Source: Phycisphaeraceae bacterium | Lineage (GTDB): Bacteria > Planctomycetota > Phycisphaerae > Phycisphaerales > UBA1924 | Direction: 5' to 3' | DNA length: 64,000 nt | NCBI GenBank assembly: GCA_019636495.1 | Contig: JAHBXL010000023.1 | Coordinates: forward strand, 1-64,000 | In this document: positions 36,219 to 45,299 of the stretch, one piece after another | How the letters are laid out: the number at the start of each line of letters is the position of its first letter | How positions within the stretch are numbered: the first letter of the stretch is position 1 | The notes under the pieces: generated by a model | The model's input: the letters and a program-made list of their open reading frames with translations, nothing else | Database searches by the model: none | Told to the model about the DNA's origin: nothing | Translations under genes and position numbers: made by a program

Positions 36219-38413
36219 CCGCCCGCGGCACCCATCTCGCTCGCGTGTGGCGACGGGCCGCACTGGCCGGCGCAGCGCACATCGCGCTGCTCGCCTCCAC
36301 CGCCTGGGCGCAGCGGCTGAATCTCGATGCCCCGCGCCCGCCCGCACCCGGAGAGAGTGCGGCGACACGCTCGCTCCGCGCCACGCTTCCCGATCGCGTC
36401 GCGCTCGGCAACGACCCGTGGATCGATGACGCACTGCTGGCATCGGCCATCCGCTCGCGCGCCGCCGACCTCGCCCGCGCGCTGCTCGCCCGGGCCGATG
36501 AACTCGGCGAGCAGGGCTCGGTGCACTACGCGCTGGCCGTGTTGGTGGCGCGCGATACGACATGGGCCGACGAACTGGCCGCCGCGGCGGCACGAGAGGA
36601 CGGCACGACGATCGGCGCGGCAGCGCGCTCATGGGTACACGCCGTCGATGAGTACCTGTCGCAGAGCAATGGTCGCGTGCCGCCGACGATCGACCAGACC
36701 GATGTCGCGCTGCGGATGTTGTTCGCGCCGCTGGCGCAGGCGCTGGCCGACCGATTGCCCGCGCGTGGCGCTGGCTGGGACGCCGGGCGCGCGGGCGCGC
36801 CGTCCTCTGCGCTGGATCCCGCCACACTGCTCGCCGGCGCGCCGGGGGGCGCAATGGACAACGCGCTGCTTGATGAACTGCGCATCTTGCTCGCTGCGCT
36901 CGAGGAGGCCGCGGGCCTGTGGGCGTTCGTTGCCGCGGCGGAGGAAGCCCGCGCCCTGATCGCGGGCGCGCTGCCCATCGCGCTGGGCGCGCCGGGCTCG
37001 CTCCCGGGGTGGTTTGCCGAGGTGCGCCGCGCGTATGTCGCCGAACGAGCGGCAGCGGCCCTCCGCCGCTTTGCGGTAACGACGAGGGACAGCGACGCGG
37101 CGGAGGCCCTGGCCGCCGCGGCGGCGATCGCGCGGCTGGCGCATCGCGCCGATGCGCTGGTCGGCGGCGGCGCAATGTCGCGCGAGGTTCAGGCGTTCCG
37201 CCTGTCGCTTTCCGACGCCGCGGCGGACGCGCTGGGCGAAGCGGGGCCCGCGCGCGACCGCGCGCACAAGGCTCTGCGCGCCCTGGAACGGGTGATGGAT
37301 CTGTTGGGGGACCGAGCCGCCATCGGTTCTGACACCGATGTGACGCGTGAGTTGCGGGTGAGTTTCCGCGCCCTTGATGGTGCGGCGAGGAAGACCGAGG
37401 GCCAACTCGTCGCACAACTGGGCGCGATCGCGCGGGCCGAGTCGGCCACGAGCGAGCCGGCGATTGTCGCGGCCATTGCCGCGCACCGTCGCGCCCTCGA
37501 TGACCTGAAGATGCTGCGGTCGGTTGACGTATTGCTTTCGCGGCACAAGGACGATGCCGCGCCGACGTGGCGGCTGGCCTCGGCGCGGCTGCTGCGGCTG
37601 GGGCAGGAGATCGGCCGTGCAGCCGCTCCCGATTCCTCGCTCGTCGCGCTGCGGAACTTCGCCTCGGCGATGGAGTTGCTCGACCCCCTGCCGGGCGAGG
37701 CGGCGCTCCGCGCGGGCGACGCCGGGGCCGAAGCGCTCGTGGGCGGCCGGGGAGCGCAGGTCGTCGCGCGGCTCGACGAATGGCGCGCCGCCTACCTCGA
37801 CACGTGGGCGCGCGAGGGGGACGGCGCGCCCGGCACCCGCAGCCCGGCGGGCGCGCCGCGCACGACCCCCGCTGGCCCCATGTCGGATGGCCTGGCAGCG
37901 CGGCTGCGCGTCCTGAGAACACTGCTCGCGCTGGTCGAGGATGCCCGAACGGTGCGCGCGCTCGCCGCGCCCGGTGCGCAGCGCGAGGGCCTGCTGGCGT
38001 GGCCGGGCGTGCCGGCTACGAGGCGGGGGCTCGAGATCGCCTCTGGCGGGGACGAACTGGCAAAGCAACTGGCGGACGCCGCGGCGGCCGCGATCGACCC
38101 CGCGCGCACCGATCAGGCTCGGCGGGCGCTGCGCCAGGTCGAGGACGCACGGCCGACGCTGCGCCTGCTCGCCGCGCTCGACCGCGGCGCGCGGGCACGC
38201 AACGCCGCGTGGGTCTGGGGGTTCGCCGTCGCCGCATCGCCGCCGACGCGAGGCGCGTGGATGGTCGCCGAAAGGTCTCGCATGGCCTCGATTGCGCGAT
38301 ATCTCGATGACGCCGCGGCGATACCGGGGCGCGATGCCCGTGCCCGCGACGCGCTGCTCGCCTATGTCGACTTCCTTTCCCGCGCGGCGCTGGAGGCCGG
38401 CATCGACCGGTAA
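36215..38413 (+). CDS. Large alanine-rich secreted protein, unknown
   Basis: Not recognised. The GTG start overlaps the glycosyltransferase stop (GTGA). The 732-residue protein opens with a basic region and signal-like helix (VWRRAALAGAAHIALLASTA, ending AWAQ) and is then almost wholly helical and very rich in Ala, Arg and Leu (ALARALLARADELGEQ, RAAAALRRFAVTTRDSDAAE, ALRALERVMDLLGDRAAIG). No enzymatic motif or clear TPR consensus was found, although helix pairs of about 35 residues suggest a solenoid. Tight coupling implies joint production with the glycosyltransferase; the periplasm is the likely place. Confidence 0.75.
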   Translation: MTARGTHLARVWRRAALAGAAHIALLASTAWAQRLNLDAPRPPAPGESAATRSLRATLPDRVALGNDPWIDDALLASAIRSRAADLARALLARADELGEQGSVHYALAVLVARDTTWADELAAAAAREDGTTIGAAARSWVHAVDEYLSQSNGRVPPTIDQTDVALRMLFAPLAQALADRLPARGAGWDAGRAGAPSSALDPATLLAGAPGGAMDNALLDELRILLAALEEAAGLWAFVAAAEEARALIAGALPIALGAPGSLPGWFAEVRRAYVAERAAAALRRFAVTTRDSDAAEALAAAAAIARLAHRADALVGGGAMSREVQAFRLSLSDAAADALGEAGPARDRAHKALRALERVMDLLGDRAAIGSDTDVTRELRVSFRALDGAARKTEGQLVAQLGAIARAESATSEPAIVAAIAAHRRALDDLKMLRSVDVLLSRHKDDAAPTWRLASARLLRLGQEIGRAAAPDSSLVALRNFASAMELLDPLPGEAALRAGDAGAEALVGGRGAQVVARLDEWRAAYLDTWAREGDGAPGTRSPAGAPRTTPAGPMSDGLAARLRVLRTLLALVEDARTVRALAAPGAQREGLLAWPGVPATRRGLEIASGGDELAKQLADAAAAAIDPARTDQARRALRQVEDARPTLRLLAALDRGARARNAAWVWGFAVAASPPTRGAWMVAERSRMASIARYLDDAAAIPGRDARARDALLAYVDFLSRAALEAGIDR

Positions 38414-38537
38414 CCGGGCCCTTGCCCACATCGACACCCCCATTCTTCTTCGCCGAGCGCTATCGCACGGGGCCGTGTTTGCGACAACACGCGCCGGCCG
38501 CGAGACGCGGGCGGTGTTCATACCCTTTCGCGTTCGC

Positions 38538-39725
38538 ATGACCGTCCCGCCCCCACAACCCCCCCGCCACACCCGCGCCGCCCACCCTCGGCCCGATGTG
38601 CCCGACGCGCTCGCGCATCCTGCGGCGGAGTTCGCCGCGGCAAGCATTGCCGCGGGATTCAAGGGCGGCATCAAGGGCGCGCTGGAGCGGTACGCGCGGG
38701 TGTATCGGGATGGTGTGATCGATGACCCGCTCGCGCCGATAGTGCTGCCGGAGATCGGCCGCGTGCTCGAGTCAGAGTCGCCCGAGGGGAAGGTCGTCAA
38801 GTTCACGCTCAAGGTGCCCGGGCGCGAGGGCGATGCGGCGCGGCCGGAACTGGAGACCGAGTCGGTCATCATTCCGATGATCGGCAAGCGCGGCGTGCGG
38901 ACGCACACGCTGTGCGTGTCGTCGCAGGTGGGTTGCGCGATGGGCTGCGGATTCTGCCAGACAGCGCAGATGGGCCTCTTGCGGAACCTCGCCACGCGCG
39001 AGATCATGGCGCAGTGGTTCACGGCGCAGCACGTGTTCAAGGCGGCGAACATGGGCAACCTGGTGTTCATGGGCATGGGCGAGCCGATGGACAACCTCGA
39101 CGCGGTCATCGGTGCGATCACGATTCTGGGCGATCATCGCGGGCCGGCGCTGGCACGCAACCGCATCACCGTCTCGACCGTCGGCCGCGTCGATGGCATT
39201 GCGCGGCTGGCCGAACTGGTGCACACCCCGGGCTGGCACCGGCTGTCGCTCGCGGTGTCGCTGAACGCGCCCAGCGACGAGGTGCGGTCACAGATCATGC
39301 CGATCAACCGCGCCGTGCCGATGAGCCGGCTGCGCGAGGCGATCGAGAACTGGCCGATCTATGGCGGCGCGAAGATCTGCCTTGAGTATGTGCTGATCCC
39401 CGGCGTGAACGATGCGCCCGAGCACGCTGCGCAACTCGGCGACTTTGTGCTCGGCCGCGGCGTGTACGCCGGGCGGCCGCGGCTGCCGGGACTGGTGAAC
39501 GTCATCCCCTACAACCCGCGCGACAACTCGCCGTGGGGCGCGCCCGAGGAATCCGACGTCGATCGGTTCATGCGGTGGCTGGCCGAGCAGGGCGTCTATG
39601 CCAAGCGCCGCCGCACCAAGGGCCGCGACACGATGGCCGCGTGCGGGCAACTCGGCAACCCGTCGTTGCGGCGCAAGCCGGCAACGGGAGTGCAGTTGAC
39701 GGCGAGCGGGCGCGCGCAGGAGTAA
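38538..39725 (+). CDS. rlmN: RlmN-type radical SAM methyltransferase
   Basis: Methylates C2 of an adenine in 23S rRNA and tRNA by radical SAM chemistry. The 395-residue protein has the CAMGCGFCQ cluster (Cys-x3-Cys-x2-Cys), GMGEPMDNLDAVI, ITVSTVGRVDGI, LSLAVSLNAPSDEVRSQIMP, YVLIPGVND and the second catalytic cysteine in TMAACGQL. The N-terminal domain (about 1-105) is divergent: a Pro/Arg/His-rich start, then AAGFKGGIKGALERYARVYR. Cfr cannot be excluded from motifs alone, but RlmN is the usual housekeeping copy. The ATG at 38538 has no ribosome site; TACCCT lies 11 nt upstream. Confidence 0.88.
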   Translation: MTVPPPQPPRHTRAAHPRPDVPDALAHPAAEFAAASIAAGFKGGIKGALERYARVYRDGVIDDPLAPIVLPEIGRVLESESPEGKVVKFTLKVPGREGDAARPELETESVIIPMIGKRGVRTHTLCVSSQVGCAMGCGFCQTAQMGLLRNLATREIMAQWFTAQHVFKAANMGNLVFMGMGEPMDNLDAVIGAITILGDHRGPALARNRITVSTVGRVDGIARLAELVHTPGWHRLSLAVSLNAPSDEVRSQIMPINRAVPMSRLREAIENWPIYGGAKICLEYVLIPGVNDAPEHAAQLGDFVLGRGVYAGRPRLPGLVNVIPYNPRDNSPWGAPEESDVDRFMRWLAEQGVYAKRRRTKGRDTMAACGQLGNPSLRRKPATGVQLTASGRAQE

Positions 39726-39767
39726 GTTGATCGATGGCGGTTGGGAGGCTCCCGCTGAGCGTGTTTA

Positions 39768-40169
39768 CTACGGCCTGCGCTTTCGTCTGCGGATCAGTTC
39801 ACCATCTGAAGCGAAAACGCGGTCGCAGGACCCGCCACGCCATTCGTTTCGATCACTAAAGGAGATTTGATCTGCCCTGCCGCACCAAGGGCACTCGCTT
39901 TGTGCAATGGACTCGAGCGCGATGCGACGGTCGCGCTGATCCCGAGCCTTGCTGAACCAGAGCAGAGGCAGGCAGATGAAGATATCGGCTGCAAAGCCCA
40001 GCATTGGAGCGACGATGTGCAGCAGCACGAGGGGAGGCAGGACGATGAAGAGGACGATCGTGGCGCACTGTCGGTTCAGGTGCGAGGCGCTGCGGTACTT
40101 CGTCTGGAGATCTGCTCCGTTGCGTGCCATCGCCGTTTCGTTTGATCGCCTGTTCCTTGGGAATGTCAT
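39768..40169 (-). CDS. Small membrane protein with CPWCG motif, unknown
   Basis: Not recognised. The 133-residue product has a basic polar start, a long hydrophobic stretch at about 36-72 (CATIVLFIVLPPLVLLHIVA, then LGFAADIFICLPLLWF) enough for two helices, and a CPWCG knuckle followed by one further Cys. The frame ends with a basic RRRKRRP tail. Base composition is lower in GC than its neighbours. It lies 95 bases downstream of fic on the same strand. No ribosome site is seen at ATG 40169 or ATG 40130, so the start and even the reality of the gene are uncertain. Confidence 0.5.
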   Translation of the reverse strand: MTFPRNRRSNETAMARNGADLQTKYRSASHLNRQCATIVLFIVLPPLVLLHIVAPMLGFAADIFICLPLLWFSKARDQRDRRIALESIAQSECPWCGRADQISFSDRNEWRGGSCDRVFASDGELIRRRKRRP

Positions 40170-40263
40170 CGAGCGGGATTCAGTTCGACCGCGCTTTGTG
40201 TACGTAGATCAGAAGCCCTGACCACTCGCCCTTGGGCAGCACCCGAGTCATTCGGTGGAGCGC

Positions 40264-41448
40264 TCACGCTTCTCCGTCCGTCAGGATTTCCAGGTACTTG
40301 TGGTACGCGAAGACCCGGTCGCGCTGCTTCCCGCTCGACTCGCGCAGGATGCCCGCCTCGGCCGCGACTTCCAGCGCCTTGCGCGCGGTCGGCGCGGTAA
40401 CTTTCAACAGTCTCGAGACCCGCGCTGCCGTGACCACCGGATGATCCGGGAGCAGGTCGAGCAACTGCATCGCGGCCACGGTCGATCGCTTGTGCCCGGC
40501 CAGCCGTTTGCGGTCCTTCCCCAGCAACTCAAACAGACTCCCGGCGACGGCGACGCCGTCGTCCGCCGCATCGCGGACGCATTGAAGATAGAACTTCGTC
40601 CAGCCCTCCCAGTCGCCATCTGTGCGGACCGCAGACAGATGGTCGTAGTACTCCCGTTGACGCCGCTTGAAGGCCAAACTCAGATACAGGAGCGGGCTGG
40701 GCAGGAGGTTCCAATGCTCCAGCAGCAGGGCGATGAGCAATCGGCCGATTCGGCCGTTGCCGTCCAAGAACGGGTGGATCGTCTCGAACTGCACATGCGC
40801 AAGCCCGGACTTGATCAGCGGCGGCAGCGGGTCCTCGCTGTGCAGCCACTGCTCGAGCTTCGTCATCGCGTCCGGAACTTCATCCGGTGGAGGTGGAACG
40901 AACCTCGCGTTGCCGGGTCGAGAGCCGCCGATCCAGTTCTGCGAGCGACGGACCTGGCCCGGCGCCTTGTCCGCGCCGCGAACCCCTTTCATGAGCCGCC
41001 GGTGCGTCTCGCAGAGCAACCGTGTGCTGATCGGAAGGCCCTTTGGGTCGGAGAGTTGCGCCCGTGCGAACTTGATCGCGTCAACATAGTTGCACACCTC
41101 TTCGACATCGTGCGGCCGCAACGCCTCCTCTGTCGCCTCAAACGTCACCACCTCGCGGAGCGTGGCCTGCGTGCCCTCGATCTGAGAGGAGACCACCGCC
41201 TCCTTGCGCACGAAGCCGTAGAGAAACCAGCCGGTGCTCGGCACCATCCGCCCTGCCACTTCCAGCCTGGCGAGCGCGACAAGCGCCTCGGCGTGCAGCC
41301 GCTCAATCACCCCAGTAATCTGCAACTCCGGATCCCGAGGCGGGAGCGGGTGCGGCACAAACGCCTGCACCGACTCGCCCGCGGTGGTTGACTTCCGGAA
41401 AACGCCGGTTCTTCGGCTCTTCGTATTGACGTCAGGGGTTGGGGGCAT
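40264..41448 (-). CDS. Fic-domain AMPylator with C-terminal winged helix
   Basis: Fic proteins transfer AMP (or related groups) to target proteins. The 394-residue protein has the active motif HPFLDGNGRIGR at 225-236 (HxFx(D/E)GNGRxxR), the flap region SQNWIGGSRPGNARFVPPPP, and an N-terminal inhibitory motif SSQIEG (S87 to E91-G92), making it a class II, self-inhibited Fic. The C-terminal about 90 residues form a winged-helix-like domain (HPVVTAARVSRLLKVTAPTA). An 18-bp palindrome 35 bases upstream may be its operator. AAGGAG is 12 nt before the ATG. Target unknown. The patchy spread of such genes suggests transfer. Confidence 0.92.
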   Translation of the reverse strand: MPPTPDVNTKSRRTGVFRKSTTAGESVQAFVPHPLPPRDPELQITGVIERLHAEALVALARLEVAGRMVPSTGWFLYGFVRKEAVVSSQIEGTQATLREVVTFEATEEALRPHDVEEVCNYVDAIKFARAQLSDPKGLPISTRLLCETHRRLMKGVRGADKAPGQVRRSQNWIGGSRPGNARFVPPPPDEVPDAMTKLEQWLHSEDPLPPLIKSGLAHVQFETIHPFLDGNGRIGRLLIALLLEHWNLLPSPLLYLSLAFKRRQREYYDHLSAVRTDGDWEGWTKFYLQCVRDAADDGVAVAGSLFELLGKDRKRLAGHKRSTVAAMQLLDLLPDHPVVTAARVSRLLKVTAPTARKALEVAAEAGILRESSGKQRDRVFAYHKYLEILTDGEA

Positions 41449-41483
41449 CGCTCTGAAGCGCTCCTTTCCCGGCCCGCAAGCCT

Positions 41484-41501
41484 AGGAAACGATCGTTTCC
41501 T
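41484..41501. promoter_or_regulatory. Perfect 18-bp palindrome upstream of fic
   Basis: AGGAAACGATCGTTTCCT is a perfect inverted repeat 35 bases upstream of the fic ATG, between it and the preceding gene. The core ACGATCG recurs at 41520-41526. It has no T-run and no fitting spacing for a terminator, so an operator, perhaps bound by the Fic winged helix, is the simplest reading. Confidence 0.55.
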
Positions 41502-41530
41502 TGTCGAGCCCGCTGCGCAACGATCGCTTC

Positions 41531-42577
41531 TCAGGGTCCCGGCGCCACATCCACCAGCACCGGCCAGTGGTCCGACCCGATGGGGTCGAGCAGGCCCCAG
41601 CCGTGCAGCGTCACGGGCCCGGCGATGAACGCGTCGTCGATGGCGATCGTCATGGGCCAGCGCGTCGCCATGTGCCGCGGCCCGACATCCAGGTGCTTTG
41701 GGTAGGTTCCGCGGACCTCGAACACTGGCTTGGCGCGGCGGAGCCCGGCAGCGAAGTACAACTCGCGGCTGCGCCATCCCGAAGGTGTCGAGTTCAGATC
41801 GGCCAGCAGCACCACCGGCAGCCCTTGCTCCCGCATGCGGCGGGCCACTCCCGCCGCGGCCCTTGCGACTTCGTGCCCGTCGGCCCAGCGCGCCCGCGTT
41901 CGCGGCGAGCGCGGATGCACGGCGATGAGCCCGAACCTCGCCGGCGCCTCGACGATCGCCGCGATGATCTCCTCGACGTGCTCGCCCTGAGCATCCGGCT
42001 CGACGGGGAACGGGGTGAGCGGGAACTTCGAAAGCACGAAACCCGCGCCGCGCTGCCCGGTGGGCAGATCGCGGAAGTAGCGCTTCATCCGATGCGGGAA
42101 CTCGCTCTGGAGTTTGTCGTCGTAGATCACGTCGAACTGCACGTACACATTCGGCTCGGTGATGGAGACCACATCGGCGTGGCACGCGTCGAACAACGCG
42201 TAGACGTCCGCCGGTGCGGGGCGCGACGAGCAGTTGAAGTGAAGCAGGCGCACCCGGCCCTCGGCCGCCGGCGCGCCCGAGTCGATCGGCCGCGGCAGCC
42301 AGGCCTCGCGCCCGGTGCCGAGGATCCACGCGTGCATGCCCGCCGCGAGCAGCGCGACCAGCGCGAGCCCGCGCCGCCGCCGCACGACCCACCACGCGCA
42401 CACCGCGCCCGAGACGAGCGCGCCCTGCGCGGCGAAGTTCGCGGCAATATCCGCCCACCACGACACGCCGCTGAGAATCCACGCCATCGCCCACACCAGC
42501 AGCACAAGCGCACACACGCCCGAGAGGCACCCGCACCCGCGCCGCGTACGACCGGTCGTGCGCTCGGCGTTGCTCAT
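41531..42577 (-). CDS. Membrane-anchored endonuclease/exonuclease/phosphatase-family protein
   Basis: A 348-residue EEP-fold protein. Three N-terminal helices (about 16-82: CLSGVCALVLLVWAMAWILS, FAAQGALVSGAVCAWWVV, LALVALLAAGMHAWIL) anchor a catalytic domain with VRLLHFNCS (N), DVVSITEPN (E), IAVHP, LLADLNSTPSGW (DxN) and IGSDHWPVLVDV (SDH). These are the metal-binding residues of the Mg-dependent phosphodiesterase family. Substrate unknown (nucleic acid, inositol phosphate or sphingolipid are known for the family). The ATG overlaps the stop of the upstream epimerase (ATGA), so the two are co-translated. Confidence 0.88.
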   Translation of the reverse strand: MSNAERTTGRTRRGCGCLSGVCALVLLVWAMAWILSGVSWWADIAANFAAQGALVSGAVCAWWVVRRRRGLALVALLAAGMHAWILGTGREAWLPRPIDSGAPAAEGRVRLLHFNCSSRPAPADVYALFDACHADVVSITEPNVYVQFDVIYDDKLQSEFPHRMKRYFRDLPTGQRGAGFVLSKFPLTPFPVEPDAQGEHVEEIIAAIVEAPARFGLIAVHPRSPRTRARWADGHEVARAAAGVARRMREQGLPVVLLADLNSTPSGWRSRELYFAAGLRRAKPVFEVRGTYPKHLDVGPRHMATRWPMTIAIDDAFIAGPVTLHGWGLLDPIGSDHWPVLVDVAPGP

Positions 42578-43560
42578 GGCTGGGCCTTGAGCCAATCCCA
42601 CTGGCGTCGGACGCCTTCTTCAAACGGCGTGCGCGGGCGGTAGTCCAGTTCCGCCGCGCTGCGCGTCAGGTCGGCCCAGGTGCGCTCGACGTCGCCGGGC
42701 TGCATGGGCAGGGGCTTGATGCGCGGCTCGCGCCCGACGATGCGCCCGATGGTCGCGATCATCTCGGCCAGCGGCACGGGCGAACTTCCGCCGAGGTTCC
42801 AGATGCGGTAGCCGTGCTCGCCGATGCGGTCATAGGAAGCGAGCACGCCGCGGACAACATCCTCGACGAACGTGTAGTCGCGGCTCGATGCGCCATCGCC
42901 ATACATCGGCACCTCGTCGCCGCGAGAGACCAGCCGCAGGAAGTTGGCGATCGCCAGGTCGGGGCGCTGTCGCGGGCCGAAGACGGTGAAGAACCGCAGG
43001 CAGGCCGTGGGCATCTTCGTCAGGTGCCAGTGCGCGTGCGCGATGAGTTCGCAACTGCGCTTGGTCGCGGCATAGGGCGACACCGGGAAACTCACATCGT
43101 GGTCCTCGGCAAAGGGCGTGCGCGGGTTGTTGCCGTAGACGCTGGAACTCGACGCCATCACGAAGCGCGACACGCGGGCGCGCTTGGCGGCCTCGAGCAG
43201 CACGCTCGTGCCCAGCACGTTGGCCCGCGAATAGCCGACAGGGTCGGCGATACTCGGCCGCACGCCCGCCTTCGCCGCGAGATGGATCACGCCCTCGGGC
43301 CGCGCGCGTTCGAACAGCGCGTTCATCGCCTCGGCATCGCAGATGTCGGCGCGGACGAGTTCGAATGATCCGGCCGACTTCGCCGCGGCCATCTCGATCG
43401 CGGCGGCGTTCCGCGCCTTGATGTTGACGTCGTAGAACGGGTCGAAGTTATCGACTCCCACAATGCGCCGACTGCGTGCAAGGAGAGCCTCGCAGACGTG
43501 CGACCCGATGAATCCCGCCGCGCCGGTCACGAGCACGGGTTCGGCCTTGTTGCTCATCAT
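42574..43560 (-). CDS. NAD-dependent UDP-sugar epimerase (UDP-glucuronate 4-epimerase-like)
   Basis: An extended short-chain dehydrogenase of 328 residues. VTGAAGFIGSHV is the NAD loop; VDNFDPFYDVNIKARN resembles UDP-glucuronate 4-epimerases; the catalytic set is SSSSVYG and SPYAATKRSCE (Y-x3-K). FFTVFGPRQRPDLAIANFLR and DYTFVEDVVRGVL are the substrate-side blocks. The tandem ATG ATG at 43560 follows AGGATCAGC. It feeds sugar-nucleotide supply for surface glycans and is coupled to an EEP-family membrane protein. Confidence 0.92.
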   Translation of the reverse strand: MMSNKAEPVLVTGAAGFIGSHVCEALLARSRRIVGVDNFDPFYDVNIKARNAAAIEMAAAKSAGSFELVRADICDAEAMNALFERARPEGVIHLAAKAGVRPSIADPVGYSRANVLGTSVLLEAAKRARVSRFVMASSSSVYGNNPRTPFAEDHDVSFPVSPYAATKRSCELIAHAHWHLTKMPTACLRFFTVFGPRQRPDLAIANFLRLVSRGDEVPMYGDGASSRDYTFVEDVVRGVLASYDRIGEHGYRIWNLGGSSPVPLAEMIATIGRIVGREPRIKPLPMQPGDVERTWADLTRSAAELDYRPRTPFEEGVRRQWDWLKAQP

Positions 43561-44043
43561 GCTGATCCTGAGTACGCCGCCCGCGGGGGGAGCGGCCGAG
43601 TGGCGCGGGACAAAAACAAAGCAGGGCGCCATCGTAAGACAGCGCCCCGCTGGAGGAGAGAGAGATCAGGGGGAGGTGAAACCGCTATCGGCTGGCCACT
43701 TCGAAGACCCTTGAACTTTCCGCGGCCCGCGACCACCAAGGCCGCGATAACCGCTCGGGCCCTTCCGTGTGCCCCGCCGATGCCTACATGATTGGCCACA
43801 AACAGCCCGTAGACCAAGGCTTTTACGCGGGTTGTGGTGTACCGGTTCTACTTTCGCCGCCCCGAGAATGCAGTTTCTCCAGGTTCACATCCGGCGCGGC
43901 ATGAGAACGTCCGAGAACTGCGGGCCCATGCCCCAGTCTGCACCCCGGTTGGGTGTCACCAGCATCCGCCGGGCGCAATCTTCGCCCGGTACACGCTTTC
44001 GCGCGGCTGTAACCAGCCAGCATCTGGGCGGAGCGTGAACTGG
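43561..44043. other. Intergenic, about 480 bases
   Basis: The sequence lies between two minus-strand genes. Near 43614-43643 the minus strand has GGGCGC and GCGCCC arms followed by TGCTTTGTTTTTG, a possible terminator or leader hairpin before the epimerase gene. Short frames in the rest (for instance a 66-codon minus frame near 44020) lack ribosome sites and protein-like character. Nothing else was recognised. Confidence 0.4.
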
Positions 44044-45141
44044 TCAATCGACCTCTGCAGGGTCCGGCACTTCGACGCCGTCCATGCTGGGGGCGGGCTT
44101 GGCGGCATCGGCCGGGGCGCGCTGGGCGCGCCCGCGTGCCGGCCCGGGGGCGGCCGCGCCGGGCATGGTGCCATCGCGCAGCGCGTTCTCGAGCCGCTGC
44201 AACATGTTCTCCTGCTGCTCGGGCGAAAGTCGCTCGAACAGCCGCATGAGGCGCTCGCGCCGCTGTGCCGCGGCGACGTTGGGACGCTCGGGGGCCTGCC
44301 CGTCGGCCATCTGGGGCCGACGTTGCATCATCTCGGCCTCGGCCTGCGGCCGGCGGGCGGGGCGCTGGGCGCTCTCGGGCTGCGCAGCGGGAGCGTTTCG
44401 CTCGCGCTCCATGGCCCGCTGCCGCACGTAGGCCTCTTCGCGGCGCTTGGCCTCGGCCGCGCGCCATTCATCCAGCCGCGCCTCGACCGCCGCCCGCTGG
44501 GGTGCGGCGAGCGATTCCCACACGCGCGTCGCGAAGTCCTCCACCCGCGGCGCACCCTCCATGATCTGCCGCAGCCGCTGACGCGCCGCGGCCTGCTGCT
44601 CATCCGGGACCTCGCCCATCATCGGCGATTCGCTCCCGTCCATCGCGACGTCGGCATCGCGCCGGGGCTCGCGCGGCGCCTCGCCCGGACGCGGACGGCC
44701 GATGGCACGGTCCAGTTCCTGCGCGCCGCGACCGCCGAGATTCGCCTCGCGCCGCAGTTCGATCATCTCCTCGCGGTGTTCGGCCATGTAGGCCCGCTGC
44801 GCAGCGCGATACTCCTGTTCGATCCCGCGGATCTTTCGCGCCAGCGCTTCATCCGCGCGCACATCCGGCGCGGCATCATCGCCCAGCAGCGCGCCCAGCG
44901 CCTCGCGCAGCACTTCGGGCGGGATGCGCTCGGCCATCCGCCGTGCGCCCGTCCCGCTGCCGAACGCGCCCGGCACGCCGGGCACGTCACGGTCCTTCAC
45001 CTCCGGCCCCTTCAGAACCGCCTCATCAGTCCTGGACGCGCCCGATTGCCCCCATGCCGATGCACAAAGGCCAGCCGCGGCAGCGCCAACGGCCAATAGA
45101 CGGAACGGACTCGGACGTACTGCGGCGACTGTGCGGGGCAT
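44044..45141 (-). CDS. Secreted Arg/Ala/Gln-rich helical protein, unknown
   Basis: Not recognised. The ATG at 45141 has AAGGAGTCCGCCC before it and opens a signal peptide (SPFRLLAVGAAAAGLCASAWG). The 365-residue product is mostly charged helix: MAERIPPEVLREALGALLGD, KIRGIEQEYRAAQRAYMAEH, ERLMRLFERLSPEQQENML. Low-complexity Pro/Ala/Arg stretches separate the helices. LSPEQQ and LAAPQRAAVEARLDEW recall the LTxxQ helices of Spy/CpxP-type periplasmic chaperones, but the match is weak. It is divergent from mrp. Confidence 0.75.
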   Translation of the reverse strand: MPRTVAAVRPSPFRLLAVGAAAAGLCASAWGQSGASRTDEAVLKGPEVKDRDVPGVPGAFGSGTGARRMAERIPPEVLREALGALLGDDAAPDVRADEALARKIRGIEQEYRAAQRAYMAEHREEMIELRREANLGGRGAQELDRAIGRPRPGEAPREPRRDADVAMDGSESPMMGEVPDEQQAAARQRLRQIMEGAPRVEDFATRVWESLAAPQRAAVEARLDEWRAAEAKRREEAYVRQRAMERERNAPAAQPESAQRPARRPQAEAEMMQRRPQMADGQAPERPNVAAAQRRERLMRLFERLSPEQQENMLQRLENALRDGTMPGAAAPGPARGRAQRAPADAAKPAPSMDGVEVPDPAEVD

Positions 45142-45299
45142 GGGCGGACTCCTTGATTCGCGGCACGGTCCTATCGTCGGCATGAACGCCGCGGCGAACC
45201 GGCGGATATGCGGCCAAACGGCTCGCCGAGGGCTCATATTGCCGGGCCGGGACGCGGTTCCAAGCACTCTGCAGCACCACCCGATCAAACCACGCACAG

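Noticed and set aside
39794..39994. Frameshift giving an alternative C-terminus to the CPWCG protein
   Set aside because: The other frame reads GQIKSPLVIETNGVAGPATA and looks plausible, but the uninterrupted frame is longer and no homologue can be checked here.
40264..41448. Fic as the toxin of a FicTA toxin-antitoxin pair
   Set aside because: The inhibitory SSQIEG motif is inside the Fic protein itself and no small antitoxin gene precedes it.
43823..44020. Small minus-strand gene after the 44044-45141 gene
   Set aside because: A 66-codon frame and an overlapping 26-codon frame exist, but neither has a ribosome site or protein-like composition. A readthrough extension of the upstream gene is possible in frame but unsupported.
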